From the NCBI GenBank assembly GCA_028564925.1, contig CM053033.1:112839252-112903251 (forward strand): a DNA stretch of 64,000 bases, written 5' to 3'. This document shows positions 45,843 through 56,990 of the stretch, one piece after another. Below the pieces are notes generated by a model, which had not been told where the DNA came from, made no database searches, and worked only from the letters and a program-made list of their open reading frames with translations. Origin of the DNA: Lithobates sylvaticus. Its lineage: Eukaryota; Chordata; Amphibia; Anura; Ranidae. The position numbers and the translations under genes were made by a program. Every line of letters begins with the position of its first letter. Position 1 is the first letter of the stretch.

Positions 45843-45998
45843 GCTGGCCATACATTATACAATTTTACCAAAACCAGATAATATGAGGTCAAACCTAAAC
45901 ACTTTCAATTTGTATGCAATCAGGCAGGCCCTTTCACTACATAGTTGAAGGTAAATCTAAAGGAAATGAATAAGAAAATTGTATAATGTATGGCCAGC
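45843..45998. mobile_element. Short GCTGGCCATACATTATAC MITE
   Basis: The left end GCTGGCCATACATTATACAA is the exact reverse complement of the right end ending at 45998. The element is 156 bp and non-coding. Confidence 0.85.
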
Positions 45999-46193
45999 AC
46001 TAGAGCTGAATTCCAGGCAAAAAAGCTAGATGCATTGTTTGATTACATATACAAGAGCTGCTTTATTTGACAAAAGGATTTGTATTTCTGTTCATCCAGC
46101 CCTGAGATTAACAAAGCTCTGCCATACAGCACAGTCCTGGCAGGGAAAGGGACCAGATCTTTCTCTGATCCTTCTTTGTTTAACTTTCACTTA

Positions 46194-46636
46194 GGCCCCT
46201 TTCACACTGGGGTGGTGAGCCGCGGTGACGGTAAAGCAGCGCTATATTTAGCGCTGCTTTACCGTCGTTTTTACCGCGGTTTTCGGCCGCTCGCGGTGCG
46301 GTTTTACCCCCCGCGAGCGGCCGAAAAAGGGTTAAACACCCCCCGCAGAGCGCCGCCGTAGCGGCGCTTTGCGGCGGTATTGCCGCGGTTTTACCGCGGT
46401 CTCCCATTCTTTTCAATGGGAAGGAGCGGTATAGGAGCGGTGAACACACCGCTCCTATCCCGCTCCAAAGATGCTGCTAGCAGGACTTTTTTTTTCATCC
46501 TGCTAGCGCACCGCTCCAGTGTGAAAGCCCGTCGGCTTTCACACTGGAGTTAAAGGGGCAGGATTTTTTCATGCGGTGAACAGGCGCTATTTTTAGCGCT
46601 GCACCGCATGAAAAACGCCCCAGTGTGAAAGGGGCC
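46194..46636. mobile_element. GGCCCCTTTCACACTGGGG-type MITE, copy 3
   Basis: The ends GGCCCCTTTCACACTGGGG and CCCCAGTGTGAAAGGGGCC are perfect inverted repeats flanked by TTA (46191-46193 and 46637-46639). The interior consists of GCGAGCGGCCG and GCGGTAAAACCGC-like hairpins. It looks young. Confidence 0.9.
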
Positions 46637-46765
46637 TTACAGTGAAACCCGAACATTTTAGCTATGCAAAGCAATTATTTTTTATAGTATAAACTATACA
46701 TATATTTTGCAATTAAATAACATTTCTAATCATATGAAGTTAATCACAAGAGTTTCCCTTTAAAT

Positions 46766-46890
46766 CAGAATCCACAGAGTTCCTCTTTTACCTCTGAATC
46801 CGCAGAGTTCCTCTTTTACCTCTGAATCCACAGAGTTCCTCTTTTACCTCTGAATCCGCAGAGTTCTCCTTTTACATCTGAACTCGCAGA
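46766..46890 (+). repeat. Short 28-30-bp tandem repeat
   Basis: Four to five copies of CTGAATCCACAGAGTTCCTC + TTTTACCT occur. The following 200 bp contain inverted relatives such as ACTCTGATGTAAGGGG. Confidence 0.85.
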
Positions 46891-48437
46891 GTTCCCTTAC
46901 ACTTTAAGGGGGGACTCTGCAGACTCTGATGTAAGGGGACTCTAACATTAGGGATGCTCTGGGAACCCTGATTTAAGGGAGAGCACTGAGAAACTCTGAT
47001 GTACAGTGAGGACTCTGATGTAAGGGGGGACACTGTGGCCTCTGGTGTAAAGGGGAACTCTGATGTAATGAGTGCTCTGAGAACCCTGATTTACCTTAGT
47101 GTACTCACTCAGAGGCAGAAGAGAGAAGGGGGAGACTTCACTCACAGACAGAGATGGATGGTGAACTCACTCACCCCTTGGCAGTCAGCACCTCTCATCC
47201 AGATGTATCTGAGGCTGCTGGACTTCAAATTTCCAGCCTGCACTTTCCTTTTCTAAGGAGTGTGGGCAGACACAGAGGGGTAGGGCCAGGAGGAAGAGGT
47301 GCATGTCAAGCCCTCTTTCCTCTCCCGTCTGTGTGTGGGGGGGAGATTGATAGGGACGGCTTTGGGCAGTGTGAAAGAGAGTGTAACAGACTGTCTCGGT
47401 TTAGACACCTGCAGCCAGCAACCCTGTTGGGAGGCCATAGTCCCGTCTGATTAATATGTCCGGGTTTCACACAGTCTGAAACCCGGACGCATGATTACAA
47501 ACCCGAACTGTCCGGGTGAATCCTGGACAGGTGGCAACCCTACTTACAGGTCTCCTTCCCACCCCCAGCCTGTAACTCTACTGTAAAAAGAAAACCAGCA
47601 CGCTGATAAGCTCATCTCTCTGTCACTTTGCACTCTTCTCCTGGCAGCATGCTTTTTGCACTACAATACACTTAATTGGCTCATTTAGCTGCTTCTCTTT
47701 CCCCCTCTCTAAGCTCTGCTGTACAGCAAGAGCGGGGGGTTCTGGGCGCTGTCATATGACATTGTCCCAGAACGAGTGCATTCCGCCCACCATAATTTTA
47801 CTATACGGCGAGTGGGAAGTGGTTGAGCCACGGCCAATATTTAGCGCAAAATTAAATCACACCCACATTTCACTAAAAGCGACACTTTTTTTTCAATGCC
47901 TAGGGCCCACTTGTTATTTTGCACACGGGCCCACTGATTTCATGATATGCTATCAGCATTCGTATTTTTAGCAAGTGTAAACTTAGGCTAATGTCTTGTT
48001 TATATTTGCTTTGTGCTAAAAATAAATAAAAACTCCTGCGTGCTGCATCTTTGCACGTTCTACAGAGTTCAATAGCAGAACCCCTAAAGTGTGCCTACAA
48101 ATTCTGGATGAACCCTCTGCACACTGCTATATACCCTTTCTAGCAATTTTTTATTCACTCACCTTTAATGTAACCTATAAACTGTACAACTCAATTGAAC
48201 AACAAACTGAAATCTTTTGGGGGGGGGGGGGGGTAGTAAAAATAAAAAACAAAATAATGTGGTTGCAGAAGTGTACACACCCTCTTATAACTGGGGATGT
48301 AGCTGTGTTCAGCATTAAGCAATCACATTCAAACTCATAAATAGGTTTCAGTACACACCTGCCATCATTTAAAGTGCCTCTGATTAACCCCAAATAAAGT
48401 TCAGCTGTTCTAGTAGGTCTTTCCTGACATTCTCTTA

Positions 48438-48640
48438 GACCCCTTTCACACTGGGGCACTATAACGCTAAAAATAGCGCCTGCAAAGCAAAATCAATGGG
48501 GCAGCGTGGCTATACCGCCGGCATAGCGCTGCTGCAGCAACGCTTTGCTGTGGTTTTAACCCTTTCTCGGCTGCTAGCGGGGGGGGGGGTAAAAGCAGCC
48601 GAATAGCACCGCAAATTTTACAGTAAAGCGCCGCTAAAAA
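48438..48640. mobile_element. GGCCCCTTTCACACTGGGG-type MITE, truncated copy
   Basis: GACCCCTTTCACACTGGGGC begins at 48438. The matching right end is missing and the sequence drifts after about 48640. It contains a G-run near 48580. Confidence 0.65.
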
Positions 48641-49015
48641 TAGATGCCTGTTAAAGTAAGTAATTTGCCCCCCCCCAATAATTATAGATCCAGGGGTTCC
48701 AATTTTTCGAGAATTTCTTGACATTGTCCTACAGGACCTCTGCCAGTCTTTCGGTGATCAAATAGCACATTATTTGAGATTTGACCTGTGCTATAGTCGG
48801 AACATCCGAATTTACCAGTTACTAGGCAGGGTCTGTTTGGTAGCTGTGAAAATAAAGCCTATCAGTTTAAACTGGTTATCAGTGTCCCATTTGTTCTCTT
48901 TCTTTGCTTTTATTTTTAATGTCTGGTTTTCTTTATAGCTCTGCCTTTTTATTCTTGGTTGTAGGTGCCAAGGTTTACGTACTTTATGGGAAATCAGTAG
49001 GAGGGACTTGTCTTA

Positions 49016-49427
49016 AGCCTCCTACACACAATAGGATTTTCATCCGGGAATTGTAGAGATGACAGACTGCCTAAAATCCGACCGTTAATACGCTCCATCA
49101 GACAACTGTTGTCCAACTTTCGGCCAACAAGTATTGGATGACAGGCTAGTAAATTTTCGGGGGACAACGGTCTGTTGTCAGATTTTCGTATCGTGTGTAC
49201 ACAAGTCCATCACACAAAAGTCCAAAGTACAAAAACGTATGCTCGGAATCCATGCTCACCAAAGGGTGGCGCTCAAGAGCTGAAAATCCACGTAGTACGT
49301 CGATACGTTTGTGTTTGTTGGCCGACAACTGTGTGCCGTTTGTATACAAGACAAGTTCACGGCACACGCCCTTCGGACAAAAGTCTGACGCTCTGTCGGC
49401 CAACAATCCGATTGTGTGTATGAGGCT
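49016..49427. mobile_element. AGCCTCCTACACACAATAGG-type Harbinger MITE
   Basis: The ends AGCCTCCTACACACAATAGG and CCGATTGTGTGTATGAGGCT are flanked by TTA at 49013-49015 and 49428-49430. It is an older sub-family of the TGCCCCGTACACACGG type. Confidence 0.82.
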
Positions 49428-49724
49428 TTAGACTTTTTTTTATGCCATTAATTGGCCAGGATATGTTGCTGCTGAGTTTGAGGAACAATCAATATTCAAG
49501 AGATACTTGGAGTGGTTGCAATCAAAGCTTCATTTGAGGGTTCATCACCTGCACCAAATGCTGATATGACAGTGCATATTTTTAGCACTGATCACTGTAT
49601 TGGTGTCACTGGTCCCTAAAATTGTCAGTTAGTGTCTGATTGGTCTGTCGCAATATCGCAGTCCCACTATTAGTCACCGATCGCCGCCATTACTAGTAAA
49701 AAATATCCCATAGTTTGTAGACAC

Positions 49725-49972
49725 CTATGTGGTTGATTTACTAAAGGCAAATAGACTATGCAGTTTGCAAAGTGCAGTTACACTCTGAAAGAGCTGTTGC
49801 TCCAGAGTTTAGTAAATGAGCAGAAGCTCTTCTGACTTCCATCATCCAATCATGTGCAAGCAAAAATGCAGTCATTTACATTTTCCTTGCATGTGATTGG
49901 GTATTCTTTGCAAAGGGAAGCTTTACATCATTTACTAAGCTCTGGAGCTCTATTTGCCCTTAGTAAGTCACC
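49725..49972. mobile_element. GTTGATTTACTAAAGGCAAA MITE
   Basis: GGTTGATTTACTAAAGGCAA at the left and TTTGCCCTTAGTAAGTCACC at the right are imperfect inverted repeats. The interior is symmetrical around CTTCTGACTTCCATC. A fragment of the same family is at about 5910-6030. Confidence 0.75.
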
Positions 49973-50077
49973 CCTATAACTTTTGCGCAAACCAATCAAT
50001 ATACGCTTATTGGGATTTTTTTTCTTTATCAAAAACATGTAGCAGAAAACATATTTGCCTAAATCTATGAAGAAATT

Positions 50078-51051
50078 TGATTTTGCTGCCCGCCATATAG
50101 CAAAATTACGTCGGCAAAGTGGTTGCCATATCCTGACTGGACGTCATATGACTTTGCCACGATATCAAGCCGCTGTGCACCCCCGGAGACATGCATCGTG
50201 GCGATCGTCGTTGCGGTGTGTCAGTCTGACACACCGCAACTCCGATCTAGGTAAAGAGTCTCTGACAGAGACTCTTTACCATGTGATCAGCCATGTCCAA
50301 TCACGATGTAAACAGGAAGAGCCATTGATCGGCTTTTCCTCACTTTTGTCTGACAGAGTGCTCTCCTGACAGGGGGGTCTGTGCTGATTGTTTATCAGCG
50401 CAGCCCCCCCTCGGATGCCCGCCCAGGACTACCAGGATGCCGTCAGGACCACCAGGAATGACCACCACACTTGACCACCAGGTATGCCACCCTAGACCAC
50501 CAGGGAAATGCCAATCAGTGCCCAGGCAGCTGCCAATCAGTGCCATTGAAAAATGCCTGTCAGTGATGCCTATCAGTGAAATCCAGTGCCAGCCATCAGT
50601 GCCCATCAGTGCCGTCTATCAGTGAAACCCATAAGTACCCATCAGTGCAGCCTTTCAGTGCCCATCAGTGCCACGTATGAGTGCCCATCAGTGCCGCCTA
50701 TCAATGTCCATCAGTGCCGCATATCAGTGCCACCTATCAGTTCTGCCTATCAGTGCCATCTCATTGGTGCCACCTCATCAGTGCCGCCATATCAGTGCCC
50801 ATGAGTGCATCTTATCAGTGCCCATCAGTGAAGGAGAAAACTGCAATTGTATAACAAAAACAAAGAAAAACGTTTTTTGTAAAAAAAATACCACCAAAAG
50901 AAAGCTCTATTTGTGGGAACAAAATGATAAAAATTTTAGTTTGGGTACAGTGTAGCATGACCGCGCAATTGTCATTTAAAAAGTGACAGCACTGAAAGCT
51001 GAAAATTGGCCTGGGCAGGAAGGTGCGAAAGTGCCCCGTATTTAAGTGGTT
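50078..51051 (-). mobile_element. TTAACC-family copy 5 with internal minisatellite
   Basis: It is close to copy 1 (154-1060), including the CAGTGCCCATCAGTGCC minisatellite (50510-50830), and ends TTTAAGTGGTTAAC. It is inserted in copy 4 of the same family. Confidence 0.75.
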
Positions 51052-51096
51052 AACATTTTTTTATATTGGATTTGTTTTAGAGCAGAAAGTAAAAAA

Positions 51097-51126
51097 TATA
51101 AATATATATATATATATATATATATT
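51097..51126 (+). repeat. TA microsatellite
   Basis: A run of about 14 TA dinucleotides is followed by a T-run. Confidence 0.9.
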
Positions 51127-51749
51127 ATTATTTTTTTTTCAAAATTGTCAGTGGTTCTTTGTTTATAGAGCAACAAATGAGGTGATCAAATACCACCAAA
51201 AGAAAGCTCTATTTGTTGTAAAAAAAAATGTTTTATTTGGGTACAGTGTCACACAACCGTGCAATTGTCAAAGTCATGCAGTGCCGTATCGCCAAAAAAT
51301 GGCCTTGTCAGGAAGGGGGGTAAACCTTCTGGAGCTGAAGTGGTTAAAGAAAACCTGTCAAGTAGCCACTGCTGGTCTGTGTTGAAGATGCTAGTTGACT
51401 GCACTCTGACGTTATCTGGCTTGTTTGGTGCCAGTGAGCCAAAGACAACCAGTCAACTAGCATTTTCAAAAAGGAGTTTGGCATTGTCACCCTCCCCATT
51501 AACTCCATGACAAGTTTCCTTTAAACTAAACACATTTCAATGGTTGGAAGAGACATCCACATCTGCTGTATCAAATCTCTTTTCTGGCTCCAGTTTGCAG
51601 CCATCGTTGGCTTGGCACACCAAGTTGAGGGGGGGGGGGGGGGTTCTTTTTGTGTCCAACATAGTTTTTCTGACAGCCAGAGAATAAAGCTGTCACCTCG
51701 GCAGGCTCCTTTCCAAGTGCACGGACACTTATCTAAATGAGCAGCGATC

Positions 51750-52260
51750 CTTAGGAGAGATCTGTCTAAGCTTTGTTGCCTGTTCTATAGCTCTCAGTCA
51801 CAACGTGAGCCTCCAAGGCTTCCAATCACTCCTGTTTTAAATAGTATTATTTCCGAAAAGCGCTTATGCTTGGGCGAAAGTGAGAGTGAAGTAGGGGGAT
51901 TGCAAGGGAGGGGAGGCATGGAGGGGGTACAAAGAGAACTGTTATTTAAGGCCCTTCTTCCCTATGCCTCCTCTCCTGCTCTTGGGCTTTAATTACAGCC
52001 TTCCTGCGGGAGTCCAGTGGGCTCGAGACGGTGAAGCGATCAGTTCGTGAAACCTGTCATTTCAGCCTCTTCAAAAAAGGGGAATCTACACATTTTCACC
52101 ACAAGGTGCGAAGTGGTCTGTCTTTGCCCCCAGCAGGGGAGTAATGACACATAACACTTTGCGGCAAGCTGAGAGTGAATGAAGTCGGACTGCAGTTCTG
52201 CTGTCACAGGGCTCATTAATAGTGTCATTTGACAGCAATTTCGGCTTCATGTATCCTTCT
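51750..52260. other. Unique-looking block before the exon, candidate conserved DNA
   Basis: There is no repeat signature. It includes TTTAATTACAGCC, CTCATTAATAGTGTCATTTG and a balanced base composition. Its nearness to the 52335 exon and lack of decay make it a candidate regulatory block, as inference. Confidence 0.3.
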
Positions 52261-52334
52261 CTAATTCTCTATTTTTTTTTTTCTCTCTCTTTCTCCTCCC
52301 TCCCCATCCCTGGAAAAAAAAAAAAAATGTCTAG

Positions 52335-52466
52335 GTATCTACGAGACGCCGGCTGGAACCATACTGTATCAGGCTCACTTAGACATTGAGACGTTTACCA
52401 TGGACCGCGAGGTGCGCAAAATAAAACAGCAGCTGTCGCTGAGCTTTTCTGAACAAGTCTACAATG
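52335..52466 (+). CDS. ASS1: ASS1 internal exon (about residues 280-324), citrulline-binding Tyr
   Basis: This 132-bp exon completes a split glycine, then reads [30 protein letters not shown] and SFSEQVYN, ending one base into a glycine codon. The Tyr of IYETP corresponds to human Tyr282, which contacts citrulline; the Arg of MDREV to Arg304, a known citrullinaemia position. Eight of 44 residues differ from human as recalled, mostly in the LSLSFSEQ stretch. The donor is GTACGT. The acceptor is ATGTCTAG, with a strong pyrimidine tract (52267-52310) separated from the AG by a 14-A run. Confidence 0.97.
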
Positions 52467-52999
52467 GTACGTGACAACCCTGGCTTCTGAAATGTACCTG
52501 TTATATCAAGGATGATGTGTGTTAAAGGAGAACTCCAACCTGAATGAGAGAAGCACAGACATTTCAAGGTGAACCCTAGCTAAATAAGTGCATGGGAAAT
52601 CCCCAAATCTACTTTTCTGGTAGCATGCTTCACTCTATACAGTTTTCCTAAACAAATCATTTTCTGTGAAGCTGTTGCAAAGTTTCTTACCTGGAGATCC
52701 TGCCAGTAACAGCACTTCCTGTGGCAGGCTGACAACACTAAGCTGCTGTCCCACAATTGGTGGCCTGCTGCATGCTCCTTCAGTTTAGCCATTGGGATGG
52801 ATGCCTGTTGGATGTGCACATTCCTCCTGCAGGTCTAACTGAACCGTATACAGTGGGGCATGATGCCAAAGCATCAAGCAAGCATATATCTGAAACCAGT
52901 TTTCTCCTGTTGAGAGTAAAGTAATACATGTACACTTGTGACACACCCAATCCTACAGTTTTATCAATCCTACAGTTTTATATGGCAGTGCTGTATATG

Positions 53000-53665
53000 A
53001 CTTGCAACAACATTTAATCAAATAGAAAAGGATAGACACCCATGTGTTCAATTTTTATAAAACCTTGTTTGTTGCAAACCCACTGTGGACAAAAATAATC
53101 CAATACACAAAAAGATGTTGATGTGTTTCTGCCCTTACGGGCCTTAGTCATAGCCTAAGACTAAGGCCGGCCATAGACGGAGCAATTTTTTTTCCCTGCA
53201 ACCATGGGTTGCAGGAAAGAAGGTCGCTTGATTCCCCCATCAACACAGACAGTGTGGACAGGGGAATCCCTCCCACGGAGCCATTGTGTTCTCCCGACGG
53301 GGCGGGACAGGGGAAGCTGTTCCCGCCAGGAGAACACACTGATTATTGCTAGCGGCCATAACAGCCACTAGCAATTATTGCATGTAAAATCCAGCAAGTT
53401 GGTTGTACACAAGTTGGTCGATCGATCTACTTGGGTACATTAAGCCTACACATACATGATTCAAATCTCGTCTGGATCCTGCTGAACCAGCCAAGATTTG
53501 AACAGTCTATGGCTGGCTTAAGGCCCATAAGGGCATAAATACATCAGTATCTTTTTGTGTATTGGATCCTTATTGTGCCCAATGGGTTTGCAATAAAGAA
53601 GATTTACAAACAAGCATTGAACACCCGGGTGCCGACCTTTTCTTATTTGGATGAACGTTTAGGCA
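53000..53665. repeat. Inverted pair of hammerhead-type relics flanking a MITE
   Basis: 53000-53155 (minus strand) and 53515-53665 (plus strand) are copies of one repeat. Both have AAGGCCC, four or five bases, GGGC, then AAAC/AAAT followed by ACATC, then TTTTTGTGTATTGGAT and GGGTTTGCAA. Between them lies a MITE (53166-53524). The stem-loop plus GAAAC layout recalls a decayed hammerhead. Confidence 0.55.
53166..53524. mobile_element. GGCCGGCCATAGACGG-type MITE
   Basis: It starts AGGCCGGCCATAGACGGAGC and ends GTCTATGGCTGGCTTAAGG. The interior (TTGATTCCCCCATCAACACA, TTCCCGCCAGGAGAACAC) matches 4753-5064. It is the best preserved member here. Confidence 0.75.
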
Positions 53666-53881
53666 GCATGTCCAGCTGTGGTCTTGGCACAAGTGAAGCA
53701 ATCCCTATACTGTATGTAGAGTCCATGGATTGTAGCAGCACGCTTCTATATGACAAACACAACAACATTTATTATAGCCTTCAGTATTGCACACTCTTTA
53801 CTGCAGGGATTCATGCTGGGACTTGTAGTTCTTCCCTTTCTTTTGGGGGGAATCACATTCTTAAATCACAGGGGCTCGTGT

Positions 53882-54086
53882 TGGGACTTGTCCTCCACTA
53901 GTTGGGGTGGGGGTGGCGTGTCATGTCCTCAGCTCTGAGGGGTTCATGCTGTGACTTGTAGTCTGTCACTTTTGGGGGATGTGACCCTCCCAAAAGTGAC
54001 AGATTACAAGTCCCAGCATTGACCCTTCGGAGCTGAGGATGTGTCACCCACCCCCACCCCCAACTAATGGAGGACAACAAGTCCCA
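53882..54086. repeat. Near-perfect palindrome, about 95-bp arms
   Basis: GGGACTTGTCCTCCACTAG to CTGTCACTTTTGGG and its reverse complement CCCAAAAGTGACAG to GGAGGACAACAAGTCCC meet around 53985 with a loop of about ten bases. Several CCCACCCCC/GGGGGTGGG stretches lie in the arms. Confidence 0.85.
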
Positions 54087-54210
54087 ATAAGCATATATTG
54101 ACTGGTTTGCACAAAATTTATAGCATCCATCTACAAACTATGGGATATTTTTATTTATTTATTTTTACTAGTAGTGGCGGTGATCAGTGACTTATAGCGG
54201 GACTCGTTGC
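54084..54210 (+). mobile_element. TTAACC-family fragment
   Basis: CAATAAGCATATATTGACTG and GTTTGCACAAAATTTATAGC, then TACTAGTAGTGGCGGTGATC match internal blocks of the copies at 36846 and 55110. Ends are missing. Confidence 0.7.
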
Positions 54211-54339
54211 CATAGAAACATTTGTAAAGGGGAGGAGTTAGTAAGATGACTACGCCCATGGGCGCCAGAAATATTTCTGCACTCAGACGTTTGTAACCCT
54301 AGGATTGTTCCTGCAGCCTTCCCCTTTTTTGGAACAATA

Positions 54340-54835
54340 GGGGCCCTTTCACATAATGATCTGTTCAGATCCACCTGTCAGTTTTTCAGGATCTAAACGG
54401 AAGATCAGTGTAAGTCTATTGGAAATTGGATGGAAGCCCTCGTTCAGACTGAACACGGCTTTGAAATCGTGCGAGTTCATCTGAACTCGCACGATTTCAA
54501 AGCCATATTTCAGTCTGTCTTCGGGGGCGACTTGAAAGACCCCGGTGTGGGTTCATGCACAGATGTCTATTGAAACCACCCCCAAGTCGCCAAAAGTAGT
54601 GCAGGAACTACTTTTGGAAATCGGTGCTGTGTCGCACCGATTGGGACGCTCCTGTTGCTGGTATTCTATCAGATTACCGCTACCGATCAGATCGTGTAAC
54701 GGAAGTGACGTTCTGACCAAAAAATACTTACTGCGCATGCGCTATGCATTCCAGCATGCGTTCCACGGCACTATGCGTTGCAAACACTTCATGATTTGAC
54801 AGGTAGCGGTAGTCTGACAGAACACCCATGCGGAC
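54340..54835. mobile_element. Hairpin-rich dispersed element with a perfect 23-bp inverted repeat
   Basis: From GGGGCCCTTTCACATAATG onward the sequence contains a perfect inverted repeat at 54457-54504 (GGCTTTGAAATCGTGCGAG and its complement, spacer TC) and a second hairpin at 54619-54640 (ATCGGTGC/GCACCGAT). It is similar in style to the GGCCCCTTTCACACTGGGG MITEs. The right end is not certain. Confidence 0.5.
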
Positions 54836-54878
54836 ATCTTACTATACCCAGCTACGTCTTGAATTTCAGAGTAATTTT

Positions 54879-55110
54879 AGCAATAAAGTGAGCGTATATA
54901 AATAAATATAGTATATTAACATCTGTGATGCTGTTTTGATGTTAAATTTTGAAAGCATAAAGGTTTAGCGCTGAGCAGTGCGGGGTGTACCAACATGGCC
55001 TCCCCCACCTTCCTACTGCTGGCGCCCAGCTTCTCTAAAAATGTAACATCCAAACAGCATCACAGATGTCAATATATTATATTTATTTATTTATGCTCAC
55101 TTTATTGTTT
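54879..55110. repeat. Inverted repeat with 75-bp arms
   Basis: 54879-54953 (CAATAAAGTGAGCGTATATA, then ACATCTGTGATGCTGTTTTG) is matched in reverse by 55036-55110 with a few differences. The 80-bp spacer has AGCGCTGAGCAGTGCGGGG. It abuts the TTAACC copy at 55110. Confidence 0.8.
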
Positions 55111-56109
55111 TAACCACTTCAGCCCCGGAAGGATTTGCCCCCTTAAAGCGGAGGTTCACACACAAAAAAGGAACCTCCGCTTTTCGGAACCCTCCCCCCC
55201 TCAAATTTTGGCGGAACTCAGCTTTAATGACCAGGCCATTTTTTATCTGACAATTGCGCGGTCATCCGACGCTGTACCCAAACAAAATTGATGTCCTTTT
55301 TTTCCCACAAATTGAGCTTTTTTTTGGTGGTATTTGATCACCTCTGCAGTTTTTTTATTTTTGTGCTATAAACAAAAAAAAGCAACAATTGTGAAAAAAA
55401 AATATATTTTTTACTTTTTGCTATAATAATTATCCCCCAAAATTTAAAAAAAAAAAAATTTCTTCCTCGGTTTAGGCCGATATGTATTCTGCTACATATT
55501 TTTGGTAAATAAAATTGCAATAAGCATATATTGATTGGTTTGTGCAAAAGTTATAGCGTCTACAAAATAGGGGATAGATTTATGGCATTTTTTTTTACTA
55601 GTAATGGTGGCGATCTGCGATTTTTAGCGGGAATACGTCATTGCGGCGGACAGATCGGACACTTTTTTTTGGGACCATTGACATTTATACAGCGATCAGT
55701 GCTATAAAAATGCACTGATTACTGTATAAATGTCACTGGCAGGGAAGGTTTTAACACCAGGTGGCGATCAAGGGATTAAATGTGTTCCCTCGTGTGTTTC
55801 TAACTGGGTGGGACTCACTGGAGGAGGAGACTGATCGCTGTTCCTAATTACTAGGAACAGATGATCTCTCCTCCCCTGACTGAACCGATTATTTGTGTGT
55901 TTACACACACAAATCCGCGTTCTGGGTCTCGTGCCCACGGTCGCGTGGGCATCGCGACCGACGGCCACTTGCAACGGGTCCCCTGCCAGCAGCTGGGCTG
56001 TGCGCACCTCCGGCGGCTCTTAAATGAGCCGGCGTACCCGTATGGTGGTTCACACAGGGCTGCGAACCTGCCGCAGTATATGTACATGAGCCGGTCAGGA
56101 AGTGGTTAA
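55110..56109 (+). mobile_element. TTAACC-family dispersed repeat, copy 6
   Basis: It starts TTAACCACTTCAGCCCCGG and ends TCAGGAAGTGGTTAA. Shares with 36846-37745 the GACCAGGCCATTTTTT, TTTGATCACCTCTGC and ATTGATTGGTTTG blocks. It has a nested small hairpin at about 55146-55187 (AAAGCGGAGGTTC / GAACCTCCGCTTT). Confidence 0.82.
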
Positions 56110-56689
56110 AGCGGAACAAAACCCTTTCTATCCTTTTCAGCCATAACAGCTGCCATTTTGGGCTCTGTTTGAGCTGCAACTGCCATGGTGCTGCACATGT
56201 GATCAGTTATAACACCAGCCATTGGATGGTTTGACAGTTTGGTTGAGAGCACAAGCAATGTGACAGTTATATTTCCCAGTATGCCAGGAATGTAATTGTT
56301 TTTTGAAACTGTTAAATTAATGGGTTTAGTTCCACTTTAACATTTGAGTACATGTCATGTTTCAAATATTGGAACTTCTAAAAACATGTCAGTTTACCCA
56401 CTTTTTAATCGAAGTTACTATGCAGAGTAGCCAAAGGGGACGCTACTGGATAGTAAAGCTTGAATCTGATTGGGCACAGTGGATTATACCAATCAGTTTT
56501 TTTCTTGGTCTGTTACAAAACCCCCTTTTATACAGTAACAAGCGGTCTTCTAGATAAATCCATTCTAGCCCCAGGGAACGAGGGTTCTGTCGGAGTCTAA
56601 GGGACAGATGTGCTTTGGTATTTGGTTCCCGGGAGACAAGTGTCAGTCCTTTCTTCCTGCAGCGACTAATGTTACCTTTGGAGAATGCT

Positions 56690-56990
56690 ATAGAAGGTGA
56701 GCTCACCTGAGCAGGCTCTCAGCCCACAGCAACCCATATGGGCCCTGATTCCTGACCCTGATAAAGTGTAAGGTCACAACGCAGCCTGGCGTCTTTAATC
56801 TAGAGGCCACAGGGGAAGAGAACCAAGGACATAAGAGCGGAGTTATTGTAATCGCTTTACAGATATCCAGGAACCGCAGAGTTAATAACGCTCAGCGATA
56901 GATTTCCAGTTTGCTGTGACTATAATCAAGCTGTCATTAAATCCCCAACCATACAAGTTCATTGAAGAATGAAAGGGGAACTTCGGCTAA
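56690..56990. other. Unique-looking block
   Basis: Between repeat-word-bearing stretches this segment has no inverted or tandem repeats. It contains CTGATAAAGTG, CTTTAATCTAGAGG and AATCAAGCTGTCATTAAATC. It is a candidate conserved non-coding element on style alone. Confidence 0.25.

Larger units (their letters stand above)
49560..51347 (-). mobile_element. TTAACC-family copy 4 interrupted by two nested elements
   Basis: The outer copy is present as 49560-49724, 49973-50077 and 51052-51347 (ending GGAGCTGAAGTGGTTAA). It is interrupted by a MITE at 49725-49972 and by a second copy of its own family at 50078-51051. Joining points match the order seen in 3205-4165. Confidence 0.75.
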
